Notes: generated by a model from the letters alone, not told the origin. A stretch of 64,000 nt of DNA from Rubrobacter calidifluminis (GCF_028617075.1 NZ_JAQKGV010000008.1:1-64000); one strand, 5' to 3'; positions 26,059 through 35,387 are shown, counted from the first letter of the stretch. A program made the numbers and translations.

Positions 26059-26109
26059 GAACGGGCTGTACAATCCACGAATTAAAATTTACAGTCCGCT
26101 TTGCGGAAA
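26045..26109 (+). promoter_or_regulatory. xanthine dehydrogenase operon promoter with candidate IclR sites
   Basis: TTGACA (26045-26050) and TACAAT (26069-26074) are 18 bases apart and lie at the hpt end. Downstream is GTCCG-CTTTG-CGGAA (26094-26108), a palindrome related to TTTCG-N5-CGAAA. A weaker copy, ATCCA-CGAAT-TAAAA, is centred exactly 21 bp upstream at 26080. Confidence 0.7.
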
Positions 26110-26195
26110 GTGAGGAGAGAGGAAAAGGCGCGCCGCGCAGGCGATCACCTAGCCTTATCTCCCTGAAGTAGCGAGAGACGTGAAAGGGGAGAGGG

Positions 26196-27071
26196 TTGGA
26201 GTTTCTGCAACCGGCTACCTGGCACGAGGCTCTGGAGGCCAGGGCTGAACACCCCGAGGCGAGGCCCATCTTCGGTGGCACGGACGTGATGGTCGAGCTC
26301 AACTTCGACCGGGACCGGCCCGGGGCGCTCCTGGATCTCACGCGCGTACCGGAGCTTTCTGAGTGGGGTGAGGAGGATGGCATGGTGAGGATCGGGGCGG
26401 GGGTCAGCTACGCCCGGATCATAGAGGAGGTGGGGGGCAGGCTCCCCGCCCTGGCCATGGCTTCCAGGACGGTCGGCTCGCCCCAGATCCGCAACCGGGG
26501 CACCGTCGGGGGGAACCTGGGGACGTCTTCTCCGGCGGGCGACTCTCTGCCGCCGCTGTATGCGGCCGGTGCGGAGGTGGAAGTCTGCTCGGTGAGGGGG
26601 GTGCGGCGGGTTTCGGTCGAGGAGTTCGTGAGGGGCCCCAAGCGCAACGCGCTCGCGGGGGACGAGCTGATCTCTGCGGTCGTGGTCCCGGTGGCCCGGG
26701 GGCCGGAGCAGTTCTCCAAGATCGGGACGAGGAACGCGATGGTCATCGCGGTCTGCTCGCTCGCCGTCTCGCTCGACGTGGAGCGCAGGAAGGTGCGGGC
26801 GTGCATCGGCTCTGCGGGCCCCACCCCCATCCGGGCACGCGAAGCCGAGGGCTTCATCGAGGGGGTGCTCGACGAGGAAGGACTCTGGGAGAGCCGGGGC
26901 GAGATAGGGGAGGAGACACTCGGCCGGTTCGCGGAGCTCGTGCGAGAAGCGGCGCGGCCCATAGACGACGTCCGCTCGACGGCGGAGTACCGCCGGCACG
27001 CGGTCGGGGTTCTGGCCCGCAGGGAGCTAGTGTGGGTCTGGCAGGAGTACCGGGGAGGTGAGGCCAGGTGA
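26196..27071 (+). CDS. xanthine dehydrogenase, FAD-binding subunit
   Basis: This 291-residue CoxM/XdhB-type flavoprotein subunit passes electrons from the iron-sulfur subunit to NAD or another acceptor. It has the FAD motifs PIFGGTDVMVELN (residues about 26-40), VGSPQIRNRGTVGGNL (around 105) and SSPAGDSLPPL. The start is a TTG after GGGGAGAGG. The stop overlaps the next gene's GTG. This is the first gene of the catabolic operon. Confidence 0.92.
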   Translation: MEFLQPATWHEALEARAEHPEARPIFGGTDVMVELNFDRDRPGALLDLTRVPELSEWGEEDGMVRIGAGVSYARIIEEVGGRLPALAMASRTVGSPQIRNRGTVGGNLGTSSPAGDSLPPLYAAGAEVEVCSVRGVRRVSVEEFVRGPKRNALAGDELISAVVVPVARGPEQFSKIGTRNAMVIAVCSLAVSLDVERRKVRACIGSAGPTPIRAREAEGFIEGVLDEEGLWESRGEIGEETLGRFAELVREAARPIDDVRSTAEYRRHAVGVLARRELVWVWQEYRGGEAR

Positions 27072-27535
27072 GGCTGCGTCTGGAGGTCAACGGGGAGGTG
27101 CGCGAGGTCGAGGGCGTCTGGGAGGGGGAGAGCCTTCTGTACGTCCTGCGCGAGCGCCTCGGGCTCTACGGTTCCAAGAACGCCTGCGAGCAGGGCGAGT
27201 GCGGCTCGTGCTCGGTCTACCTCGACGGGGTGCTGGTGTGCTCGTGCCTGGTCGCTGCCGGTCAGGCCGAAGGCAGGGAGGTCGTCACCGTCGAGGGGCT
27301 CGCGGAGGGGGAGGGGCTGCACCCCGTGCAGGAAGCCTTCGTCGAGGCCGGGGCGGTACAGTGCGGGTTCTGCACGCCCGGGTTCGTCGTGGCCACCCAC
27401 GACCTGCTCTCGCGCAACCCCGAGCCCACGGATGCCGAGATCCGGGAGGCCCTGGCGGGCAACCTCTGCCGCTGCACCGGCTACGAGAAGATCCTCGACG
27501 CCGTCCACCGCGCCGCGGAGAGAGTCCGGGTGTGA
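27068..27535 (+). CDS. xanthine dehydrogenase, [2Fe-2S] subunit
   Basis: The 155-residue protein has the plant-type ferredoxin cysteines (CEQGECGSCSVYLDG, then C in SCLVAA). The second cluster motif follows: QCGFCTPGFV and NLCRCTGY. This is the standard CoxS/XdhC-like small subunit of molybdenum hydroxylases. It overlaps the genes on both sides (GTGA in front, TGATG behind), so it is translationally coupled. Confidence 0.95.
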   Translation: MRLRLEVNGEVREVEGVWEGESLLYVLRERLGLYGSKNACEQGECGSCSVYLDGVLVCSCLVAAGQAEGREVVTVEGLAEGEGLHPVQEAFVEAGAVQCGFCTPGFVVATHDLLSRNPEPTDAEIREALAGNLCRCTGYEKILDAVHRAAERVRV

Positions 27536-28914
27536 TGGCCGGAAGGCTTCTCATCGAGGGGTGCGCCATCGCCGCGGTGGGCGCGGAGGGGGCCGAGCAC
27601 GCCCGCGGGCACCTCGTGATAGAGGACGGACGCATCGCCGCGGTCGGCGAGGGGCCCGTCCCCGGGAGGTTGCGGGAGGGGGCGCGGGTGGTGGATGGTC
27701 GGGGTCGTCTGGCCACACCAGCGCTCGTCAACTGCCACCACCACCTCTACCAGTGGGCGACGCGTGGGATGGCCCAGCAGGAGGGCCTCTTCGGGTGGCT
27801 CTCAGGGCTCTATCCCCTCTGGGCCTGCATCGACGAGGAGGTGGAGCACGCGGCCGCTTCGGCCGGGCTTACGGCGCTCGCGCTCTCCGGGTGCGCGACC
27901 ACGACCGACCACCACTACGTCTTCCCGCACGGGGCGGGTGATCTCTTCGCCGCCGAGGTGGAGGCGGCGAGGGAGGTGGGATTGCGCTTCCATCCCACGC
28001 GGGGATCGATGGACCTCGGGGAGTCGCGGGGCGGGCTGCCCCCGGACGGGGTGGTGGAGGATCTGGAGGAGATCCTCGCGGCGAGCGAGGAGGCGGTGGA
28101 CCGCTACCACGATCCCTCGCCGGGTTCGATGCTGCGCGTCGCGCTCGCCCCCTGCTCGCCCTTCTCCGTCACGCGTGAGCTCATGGCCGAGAGCGCCAGG
28201 CTCGCGCGCGAGAAAGGGGTCAGGCTGCACACCCACCTCGCCGAGACCGTCGACGAAGAAGAGTACTGCCGGGAGCGCTACGGCGTGCGGCCCGCGGAGT
28301 ATCTGGAGGAACTCGGCTGGATCTCCGACGACGTCTGGCTCGCCCACTGCGTCCACCTCGATGGCGGGGAGGTGCGGCGCTTCGGGCGGGCGGGGACCGG
28401 CGTCGCGCACTGCCCCTCGTCCAACGGCAGGCTCGGGGCCGGGATAGCGCCGGTCGCGGAGATGCTCGGGGCCGGGGTGCCGGTCGGTCTCGGGGTGGAC
28501 GGGGCTGCCTCCAACGAGGCCGGGGAACTCGCGGGCGAGATGCGGCAGGCGCTCCTTCTGGCGCGGCTCGAGGGAGGTCCCGGGGCGCTCACGGCCCGTC
28601 AGGCGCTCGAGCTCGCCACGCTGGGCGGGGCGCGTTGCCTGGGGAGGGAGGACGAGATCGGCTCGCTCGAGCCCGGCAAGCTCGCCGACGTCGCGCTCTG
28701 GAGGCTCGACGATCTGTGGCACGCCGGGGTCGAGGATCCCGTCGCCGCGCTCGTCTTCGGACGCACCCCGCGCGTCGAGACGCTCTTCGTCGGCGGGCGG
28801 GCGGTGGTCGAGGGCGGGGAGATCACGACCGTCGATGAAGAAGAGGTGGCGAATGAGCTCTCCGCGGCGGGCCGCAGGCTCGCCGCGAGGTTCGAGGAGG
28901 TTCGAGGGAGATGA
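27535..28914 (+). CDS. 8-oxoguanine deaminase-type amidohydrolase
   Basis: The ATG at 27535 overlaps the previous stop. The 459-residue TrzN/8-oxoguanine deaminase family member has the zinc motifs NCHHHLYQW (residue about 65), HTHLAETVDEEEY, LAHCVHLDGGE and LGVDGAASNE. The sequence CATTTDHHYVFP and the preceding WLSGLYPLW are typical of 8-oxoguanine deaminase (product urate) or guanine-type deaminases. Lying between xanthine dehydrogenase subunit genes, it should feed an oxidised purine into the urate pool. Guanine as substrate cannot be excluded. Confidence 0.85.
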   Translation: MAGRLLIEGCAIAAVGAEGAEHARGHLVIEDGRIAAVGEGPVPGRLREGARVVDGRGRLATPALVNCHHHLYQWATRGMAQQEGLFGWLSGLYPLWACIDEEVEHAAASAGLTALALSGCATTTDHHYVFPHGAGDLFAAEVEAAREVGLRFHPTRGSMDLGESRGGLPPDGVVEDLEEILAASEEAVDRYHDPSPGSMLRVALAPCSPFSVTRELMAESARLAREKGVRLHTHLAETVDEEEYCRERYGVRPAEYLEELGWISDDVWLAHCVHLDGGEVRRFGRAGTGVAHCPSSNGRLGAGIAPVAEMLGAGVPVGLGVDGAASNEAGELAGEMRQALLLARLEGGPGALTARQALELATLGGARCLGREDEIGSLEPGKLADVALWRLDDLWHAGVEDPVAALVFGRTPRVETLFVGGRAVVEGGEITTVDEEEVANELSAAGRRLAARFEEVRGR

Positions 28915-31253
28915 CGCTTCAGAGTGCAGTTCCGGTCCGGACGCGTCCTCAGGTTCCCGGGAAGATCGGGCAGAGCACCACCCGCTCCGACGGCGTCCCG
29001 AAGGTGAAGGGGGAGTTCGAGTACTCCTCGGATCTGTGGATGGAGGGGATGCTGTGGGGTGCGACGCTGAGGAGCCCGCACCCCTCCGCCATCATCCGCT
29101 CGCTGGACACCTCCGCGGCCGAGGCGGTGCCGGGCGTCTACGCCGTTCTGACCCACGAGGACGTACCCGGCAGGAAGGTCTACGGGATGGAGGTTCCCGA
29201 CCAGCCGGTCCTCGCCTGGGAGAGGGTGCGGTATGTCGGGGAGCCGGTCGCGCTCGTCGCCGCCGACCACCCCGAGACCGCCCGGAGGGCGCTGGAGAAG
29301 ATAGAGGTCGACTACGAGGTCCTCGAGCCCCTCACCGACGCGGAGGAGGCGCTGCGGGAGGACGCGCCGAAGCTTCATCCCTCGGGCAATCTGCTCAAGC
29401 ACGTCCACATCGTCCACGGCGACGTCGAGAAGGCCGCCTCCGAGGCCGAGGTCGTGGTCGAGGGGGAGTACGAGGTCGGGATGCAGGACCAGGCGTTCCT
29501 GGGGCCCGAGTCCGGGCTCGCGGTCCCCGACGGACAGGGAGGGGTGGACCTCTACGTCTCGACCCAGTGGCTGCACATAGACCAGAAGCAGATCTGCGAG
29601 TCGCTCGGGCTCCCGCCGGAGCGGGTGCGCCTGACGCTCTCGGGGGTCGGCGGGGCGTTCGGGGGCCGGGAGGACCTCTCGATGCAGATCCACGCGTGTC
29701 TGCTCGCGCTCGAGACCGGGCGCCCGGTGAAGATGGTCTACAACCGGGAGGAGTCCTTCTACGGACACGTCCACCGCCATCCCTGCCGGATGCGCTACGA
29801 GCACGGGGCGAAGAAGGACGGCACCCTCCTCTACGTGAAGGCCCGCATCGTCCTCGACGGCGGGGCCTATGCCTCGAGCTCGAACGCGGTGTGCCTGAAC
29901 GCCGGCACCTTCGCCTGCGGCCCCTACCGGGTGCCGAACGCCCTGGTCGACAGCTACATGCTCTACACCAACAACCCGCCGTGCGGCGCTATGCGGGGCT
30001 TCGGGGCCGTGCAGGTCTGCTTCGCCTACGAGGCGCAGATGGACAGGCTCGCCAAAAAACTCGGCATGGACCCGGTCGAGCTCAGGATCAAGAACGCCAT
30101 CGAGCCCGGAGACCGCTTCCCGTTCGGGCAGGAGGTCCCCTACCCGGCGCCGGTCGCGGAGATCCTCAGGCGGGTGAAGGAGATGCCCCTGCCGGAGGAG
30201 AAGGAGTTTGCGGGCCGGGATGTACGCGAGCTCCCCGGCGGGGTCTCGAACGTCACCCACGGGGAGGGCGTCGTTCGAGGCGTGGGGTACGCGGTCGGGT
30301 TCAAGAACATCGGGTTCTCGGCGGGCTTCGACGACTACTCCACGGCGCGCGTCACCCTCGCCGCGGAGGACGGAGAGCCGCTGGCGCGGGTGCACACCGC
30401 CGCGGCCGAGGTCGGACAGGGGCTCGTGACGGTGGAGGCCCAGATCGCGCGCACCGAGCTCGGGGTGGAGCGGGTGGAGGTCATGAACGCCGACACGAGC
30501 GTGGGCTCGGCGGGCTCCTCTTCGGCCTCCCGGCAGACCTACGTGACGGGATCTGCGGTGAAGCTGGCGTGCGAGGCGGTCAGAAAACGCCTCTTCGAGC
30601 GGGCGGCGGCGGAGCTCGGGGAGGATCCGGAGTGCCTTGCGCTCGAGGACGGCTGGGTCGTGCGCGACGGGGAGGCGCTCGTCCCGGTCGCAGACCTCCT
30701 CGAGGGAGAGGAGATCGAGGAGACCGTCGAGTACCACCACCGTCCGACCGAGCCGCTGGACGAGCGGGGGCAGGGGGATGCCCACCTGCAGTTCGCCTTC
30801 GCCGCCCACCGGGCGGTCGTGGAGGTCGACGCCGAGCTCGGGCTGGTGCGGGTCGTCGAGATCGCGACCGCCCAGGACGTGGGTAAGGCCATAAACCCGC
30901 AGGCGGTCGAGGGTCAGATCGAGGGCGGGGTGGCCCAGGGGCTGGGGCTCGCGCTCCTGGAGGAGATCCAGGTGAAGGAGGGAAGGATCCAGAACGCCTC
31001 CTTCACCGACTACCTGCTCCCGACGATCCTGGACATGCCTCCGGTACGCTCGGAGATCCTCGAGCTCGCGGACCCGGAGGCTCCCTACGGCCTCAAAGGC
31101 GTCGGCGAGCCGCCGACGATCTCCTCGACCGCGGCGATAGTCGCCGCGCTGCGCGACGCGACCGGGCGGGAGCTCACCCGCGTGCCGGTGCGCCCGGAGC
31201 ACATCGTCGGGGAAGGGGCAGGACGTGGCGTCGGAGATGTGGTGGGGAGGTGA
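28911..31253 (+). CDS. xanthine dehydrogenase, molybdenum-binding subunit
   Basis: This 780-residue catalytic subunit oxidises hypoxanthine and xanthine to urate with a molybdopterin cofactor. Motifs: GVPKVKGEFEY at the start, GGAFGGREDLS (molybdopterin loop), GAMRGFGAVQV, and the C-terminal GLKGVGEPPTISSTAAI with the catalytic Glu. The ATG overlaps the deaminase stop. The three XDH subunits and deaminase form one overlapping operon. No cofactor-sulfuration factor (XdhC type) is in the window. Confidence 0.94.
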   Translation: MTLQSAVPVRTRPQVPGKIGQSTTRSDGVPKVKGEFEYSSDLWMEGMLWGATLRSPHPSAIIRSLDTSAAEAVPGVYAVLTHEDVPGRKVYGMEVPDQPVLAWERVRYVGEPVALVAADHPETARRALEKIEVDYEVLEPLTDAEEALREDAPKLHPSGNLLKHVHIVHGDVEKAASEAEVVVEGEYEVGMQDQAFLGPESGLAVPDGQGGVDLYVSTQWLHIDQKQICESLGLPPERVRLTLSGVGGAFGGREDLSMQIHACLLALETGRPVKMVYNREESFYGHVHRHPCRMRYEHGAKKDGTLLYVKARIVLDGGAYASSSNAVCLNAGTFACGPYRVPNALVDSYMLYTNNPPCGAMRGFGAVQVCFAYEAQMDRLAKKLGMDPVELRIKNAIEPGDRFPFGQEVPYPAPVAEILRRVKEMPLPEEKEFAGRDVRELPGGVSNVTHGEGVVRGVGYAVGFKNIGFSAGFDDYSTARVTLAAEDGEPLARVHTAAAEVGQGLVTVEAQIARTELGVERVEVMNADTSVGSAGSSSASRQTYVTGSAVKLACEAVRKRLFERAAAELGEDPECLALEDGWVVRDGEALVPVADLLEGEEIEETVEYHHRPTEPLDERGQGDAHLQFAFAAHRAVVEVDAELGLVRVVEIATAQDVGKAINPQAVEGQIEGGVAQGLGLALLEEIQVKEGRIQNASFTDYLLPTILDMPPVRSEILELADPEAPYGLKGVGEPPTISSTAAIVAALRDATGRELTRVPVRPEHIVGEGAGRGVGDVVGR

Positions 31254-31366
31254 TAGGGGCGTCGCACGACACCGGCAGGAGATCCATCGCAGGGAGGCAG
31301 GGGGAGGGCTGGGGTCCTCCTGAGGATACCCCGGAAGAAGGGTAAGAGAGGGAAAGGGAGACAGAG

Positions 31367-33343
31367 ATGTCTGAGACTACGGCCGGGCGCACCCGCGTCC
31401 GCCATCCCGTGGACGAGGTACTGCCCGCGGGCAAGCTCGCGGTCTACGGTTTTCAGCACGTGCTGGCGTTCTACGCCGGGGCGGTCATCGTCCCGATACT
31501 GCTCGCCGGGGCGATAGGGCTGAGCAAGGAGCACCTCGTCTACCTGATAAGCGCCGACCTCTTCACGTGCGGGATAGCCTCGATCATCCAGTCGGTCGGG
31601 TTCTGGGAGGTCGGGGTGCGGCTGCCGCTGCTGCAGGGGGTGACCTTCACCGCCGTCGCCCCGATGATCGCCATCGGCAAGGCCAACGGCGGCGGGGTGA
31701 AGGGGTTGCTGGTGATCTACGGTTCGATCATCGTCGCCGGCATCTTCACCTTCCTGCTCGCCCCGTACTTCAGCCGCATCATCCGCTTCTTCCCCCCGGT
31801 GGTGACGGGCACCGTGATCACCGTGATCGGGGTGACGCTCGTGCCGGTGGCGATCCAGGACGCCGGGGGCGGGGACCCGAGCGCCCCGAGCTTCGGGAGC
31901 CTGCAGAACATCACGCTCGCCCTCTTCGTGCTCGTCCTCATCCTCGTCCTCTACCGGGTCTTCCGGGACCGCTTCCTGAGCACGATAGCCGTCCTGATCG
32001 GGCTGGCGGTGGGCACCGCGGTCTCGGCGGCGCTCGGGGTGGCGGACTTCGGACAGGTCTCGAAGTCCGCCTGGCTCGGGGTGACGACCCCGTTCCACTA
32101 CGGGCTGCCGCACTTCCAGATCGCCGCGATAATCTCGATGGTGATCGTCATGCTCATCACCATGATCGAGACGACCGGCGATACCTTCGCGACCGGCGAG
32201 ATCGTCGGTAAGCGCCTCGGTCCCAGGGACATCGCCCGCGCGCTGCGGGCCGACGGGCTCTCGACGCTCATCGGCGGCATCCTGAACTCCTTCCCCTACA
32301 CCTGCTTCGCGGAGAACATCGGGCTGGTCCGGCTGACGGCAGTCAAGAGCCGGTGGGTCGTGGCCTCGGCGGGGGGCATCATGATCCTGCTCGGGCTCTT
32401 CCCCAAGCTCGCCGCGATCGTCGCCTCGATCCCCACGCCGGTCATCGGCGGGGCGGCTCTCGCGCTCTTCGGCACCGTGGCGGCGATAGGCATCCAGACG
32501 CTGCAGCGGGTCGACTTCAGCCGCACCAGCAACGTGCTCATCGTCGCGGTGAGCATCGGCTTCGCCCTGACCCCGGTGGTCTTCCCCCAGTTCTTCCAGC
32601 ACTTCCCCTCCTCGTTCCAGGTGGTGCTCGGGAGCGGCATCACGCTCGGGAGCATCTGCGCTTTCGTCCTGAACTTCGTCTTCAACGTGCTGGGCGGCGA
32701 GCGACGCGAAACCGCCGCGGGACTCCAGGGAAGGCTCACCCTCGACGAGATCAACCGGATGAGCCGGGAGGAGTTCGCCGGGCGTTTCGGCCGGCTCTTC
32801 GAGGGGGGGCGCTGGGTCGCGGAGGAGGCCTACGACCGCCGGCCGTTCGCGAGCGTCTACGAGCTGCGCAGCGCCTTCCAGGACGCCCTGCTCGAGGCCG
32901 ACCCCGAGCGCCAGCTCGCCCTCATCCGCTCCTACCCGCCGCTCGGCGTAATAGACCTCTCCGACGAGGCGCTCGCCGGGGAGCTGGGTCTCACCCCATC
33001 GGAGTACGAGGCGCTCACCAGCGCCGCCTCCGGCGGGGTGCTCGGACCGGAGTCGCTGCGCGACCGCGCCGCGGCGGGCCTCGACACCCTCAGCCCGGAG
33101 GAGTACGATGAATTCCTGCGTCTCAACCGGGCCTACCGGGAGAAGTTCGGCTTCCCGCTCGTGATCGCGCTGCGCGAGCGCGAGAGCAAGCAGGAGGTGC
33201 TCGAGGCTGGCCGGGCGCGCCTGGCGAACTCCCCGGCGCAGGAGCGGATGGCGGCGATGGTCGAGATCGCCAAGATCGCCGGCTACCGGCTGGAGGATAT
33301 CGTGGAGGAGTCCGGCGGCGTGACGGTCGGGAGCGAAAGTTGA
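31367..33343 (+). CDS. NCS2 purine permease fused to a degenerate OHCU decarboxylase domain
   Basis: Residues 1 to about 450 form an NCS2 (uracil-xanthine) permease with the usual 14 segments and conserved VDEVLPAGKLAVYGFQHVL, NIGLVRLTAVKSRWV. Residues about 465-650 match 2-oxo-4-hydroxy-4-carboxy-5-ureidoimidazoline decarboxylase (MSREEFAGRFG to FLRLNRAYREKFGFPLVIAL). The catalytic His-Pro (AHPEL in the free-standing copy 2.5 kb downstream) is SYPPL here. SEREQRSAGL has become SLRDRAAAGL, and about 20 residues are inserted between them. The domain is probably noncatalytic and may regulate or scaffold. The ribosome site GGGAAAGGGAG precedes the ATG by 8 bases. Confidence 0.9.
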   Translation: MSETTAGRTRVRHPVDEVLPAGKLAVYGFQHVLAFYAGAVIVPILLAGAIGLSKEHLVYLISADLFTCGIASIIQSVGFWEVGVRLPLLQGVTFTAVAPMIAIGKANGGGVKGLLVIYGSIIVAGIFTFLLAPYFSRIIRFFPPVVTGTVITVIGVTLVPVAIQDAGGGDPSAPSFGSLQNITLALFVLVLILVLYRVFRDRFLSTIAVLIGLAVGTAVSAALGVADFGQVSKSAWLGVTTPFHYGLPHFQIAAIISMVIVMLITMIETTGDTFATGEIVGKRLGPRDIARALRADGLSTLIGGILNSFPYTCFAENIGLVRLTAVKSRWVVASAGGIMILLGLFPKLAAIVASIPTPVIGGAALALFGTVAAIGIQTLQRVDFSRTSNVLIVAVSIGFALTPVVFPQFFQHFPSSFQVVLGSGITLGSICAFVLNFVFNVLGGERRETAAGLQGRLTLDEINRMSREEFAGRFGRLFEGGRWVAEEAYDRRPFASVYELRSAFQDALLEADPERQLALIRSYPPLGVIDLSDEALAGELGLTPSEYEALTSAASGGVLGPESLRDRAAAGLDTLSPEEYDEFLRLNRAYREKFGFPLVIALRERESKQEVLEAGRARLANSPAQERMAAMVEIAKIAGYRLEDIVEESGGVTVGSES

Positions 33344-33909
33344 GCCTGCCGGCGGTCACCATCGAGCTGCCGGACTGGATGGAGGAGGCCGCTCCCGGCG
33401 GCCTCCTCTGCCCGACCCGCGAGGACCGGATGCGCTTCGTCGTGGACCTCGCCCGGGAGAACGTCCGCCAGAAGACCGGCGGACCGTTCGGCGCGGCCGT
33501 CTTCGAGCCGGATTCCGGCCGGCTCATAGCCCCCGGTGTCAACCTGGTCTACACCACGAACCTCTCCTGCGCCCACGCGGAGATCGTCGCCCTCTCGGTC
33601 GCCCAGAGGATCCTCGGCAGCTTCGACCTGGGCGAGGGCGGCCCCCTCGAGCTCGTCACCAGCACCGAGCCGTGCGCCATGTGCTTCGGCGGCGTGATCT
33701 GGTCCGGCGTCAAGAGCCTCGTCTGCGGCGCCCGCGAACAAGACGCCCGCGCCATAGGCTTCGACGAAGGCCCCAAGGTCCCCGACTGGCCCGAAGAACT
33801 CTCCCGCCGCGGGATCTCCATCGCCCGCGACGTCTGCCGCGCGGAGGCCGCCTCCGTCCTTGAAGAGTACGCAGAGAACGGCGGCGTGATCTACAACGCC
33901 CGCCGGTGA
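33340..33909 (+). CDS. guanine deaminase-like protein (cytidine deaminase fold)
   Basis: TTG at 33340 overlaps the preceding stop (TTGA). The 189-residue protein has the zinc deaminase signature: SCAHAEIVAL with proton-shuttle Glu, and TSTEPCAMCFGGVIWSG with the two cysteine ligands. It resembles B. subtilis-type GuaD (guanine to xanthine) more than tRNA or cytosine deaminases. Its place between two xanthine permeases supports guanine as substrate. Nucleoside or pterin deamination is the alternative. Confidence 0.82.
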   Translation: MSLPAVTIELPDWMEEAAPGGLLCPTREDRMRFVVDLARENVRQKTGGPFGAAVFEPDSGRLIAPGVNLVYTTNLSCAHAEIVALSVAQRILGSFDLGEGGPLELVTSTEPCAMCFGGVIWSGVKSLVCGAREQDARAIGFDEGPKVPDWPEELSRRGISIARDVCRAEAASVLEEYAENGGVIYNARR

Positions 33910-33920
33910 CCACCCCACCC

Positions 33921-33984
33921 TTGACAGCCTCCCACATCCCGCTGTATAGTCCGTTGATCAGAATTATTTGTCCGTATTACGAAA
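33921..33984 (+). promoter_or_regulatory. permease-uricase operon promoter with tandem IclR-like sites
   Basis: TTGACA (33921-33926) and TATAGT (33945-33950) are 18 bases apart. Two sites follow, centred 21 bp apart: GTCCG-TTGAT-CAGAA (33949-33963) and GTCCG-TATTA-CGAAA (33970-33984). The first overlaps the -10 box, as expected for a repressor. Confidence 0.72.
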
Positions 33985-34004
33985 TATCTGGGGAAGGAGG
34001 AGAG

Positions 34005-35387
34005 ATGGATCGGGGAGTAGGCGGGGGCAGGGATCCGGTAGACGAGGTATTGCCGGTTGGGAAGATGGCGGTCTTCGGGCTGCAGCACGTTCTGGCGATG
34101 TACGCCGGGGTGATAGCGGTACCGTTGATCATCGCGTCGGCGATAGGGTTGCCGGAGCGGGAGGTGACGTACATAACGGCGGCGAGTTTCTTCGTGTGCG
34201 GGGTGGCGACCCTGATCCAGAGCGTCGGGTTCTGGAGGGTCGGGATACGGCTGCCGATCGTGCAGGGGACCTCGTTCGTGACGGTGAGCCCGATGATCGC
34301 GATCGGGGGGCACTATGGGTTGAAAGGGATCTACGGTTCTGTGATCGCGGCGGGGGTCTTCGGGTTTCTCATCAGCCCTTACTACTCGAAGCTCCTGCGG
34401 TTCTTCCCGCCGGTGGTGAGCGGGTCGGTGATCACGGTGATCGGGCTCTCCCTGACGCCGGTGGCGATAGGCTGGGCCGCCGGGGGACAGCCGGGGCAGA
34501 AGGGCTACGGCGCGCCGGAGAACATCCTGGTCGCGCTCATCACGCTGGTCCTGGTGCTCGCCATCACACGCTTCTTCGGCGGGTTCATAGGCAGGATAGC
34601 TGTTCTGCTCGGGCTGGTGATCGGGACGGTCATCGCCGCGTTCTTCGGGATGGTGGACATAAGCGGGGTCGGGAAGGCCGGCTGGTTCGGGGTGACGACC
34701 CCGTTCCACTACGGGCTTCCTGCCTTCCATCTCGTTCCCATCGTAACGATGATGCTCGCGATGCTCGTCATAATGGTCGAGACGACCTCCGACATGCTCG
34801 CGATCGGCGAGATCGTGGGCAAGCCGCTGCGGGAAGGAGAGGAGGAACGGCTCGCGGACGGCCTGAGGGCCGACAGCCTCTCGACGGTCATCGGGGGAGT
34901 TCTCAACACCTACCCGTTCAGCGCCTTCGCGCAGAACGTCGGCCTCGTCCGCTACACCAACCTCAAGAGCCGCTTCATCGTCGCCGCGGGCGGGGTCATC
35001 CTGGTGCTGCTCGGGCTCTTCCCCAAGTTCGCTGCGCTGGTCACCGCGATCCCGCTGCCGGTCCTCGGCGGGGCCGGGCTCGTGCTCTTCGGAACCGTGG
35101 CCGCCTCCGGGGTGCAGACGCTCTCGCGGGTGGACCTCTCGGACAACCGCAACATCACTATCGTGGCGGTGAGCCTCGCGCTCGGGATCCTGCCGGCAGT
35201 AGCGCCGACCTTCTACGACAGGCTCCCCGACTGGGTGCAGGTCGTCTTCGGCAGCGGGATCACCTCCGCGAGCATCGCGGCGATAGTCCTCAACGTCGGC
35301 TTCCACATCCTCGGGGGAGGGACTGGGAGACGGCCCGCCCCCGCGACCGAGGCCGTCGAGCACGCGCAGCAGGCGGAGGAGGTCTAG
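34005..35387 (+). CDS. NCS2 family xanthine/urate permease
   Basis: The 460-residue membrane protein closely resembles the permease part of the fusion upstream (VDEVLPVGKMAVFGLQHVLAMYAG; QNVGLVRYTNLKSRF), so the two are paralogues. It has about 14 helices and the NCS2 QSVGFW and ETTSDMLAIGEI motifs. ATG at 34005 follows GGAAGGAGG. Substrate is probably urate or xanthine given the uricase downstream. The next gene's GTG overlaps its stop. Confidence 0.92.
   Translation: MDRGVGGGRDPVDEVLPVGKMAVFGLQHVLAMYAGVIAVPLIIASAIGLPEREVTYITAASFFVCGVATLIQSVGFWRVGIRLPIVQGTSFVTVSPMIAIGGHYGLKGIYGSVIAAGVFGFLISPYYSKLLRFFPPVVSGSVITVIGLSLTPVAIGWAAGGQPGQKGYGAPENILVALITLVLVLAITRFFGGFIGRIAVLLGLVIGTVIAAFFGMVDISGVGKAGWFGVTTPFHYGLPAFHLVPIVTMMLAMLVIMVETTSDMLAIGEIVGKPLREGEEERLADGLRADSLSTVIGGVLNTYPFSAFAQNVGLVRYTNLKSRFIVAAGGVILVLLGLFPKFAALVTAIPLPVLGGAGLVLFGTVAASGVQTLSRVDLSDNRNITIVAVSLALGILPAVAPTFYDRLPDWVQVVFGSGITSASIAAIVLNVGFHILGGGTGRRPAPATEAVEHAQQAEEV

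Noticed and set aside
31254-31366. Terminator-like hairpin between the xanthine dehydrogenase and permease genes
   Set aside because: GGGGT/ACCCC with inner TCC/GGA is short, has an internal loop and no T run. I treat the genes as one possible transcript.
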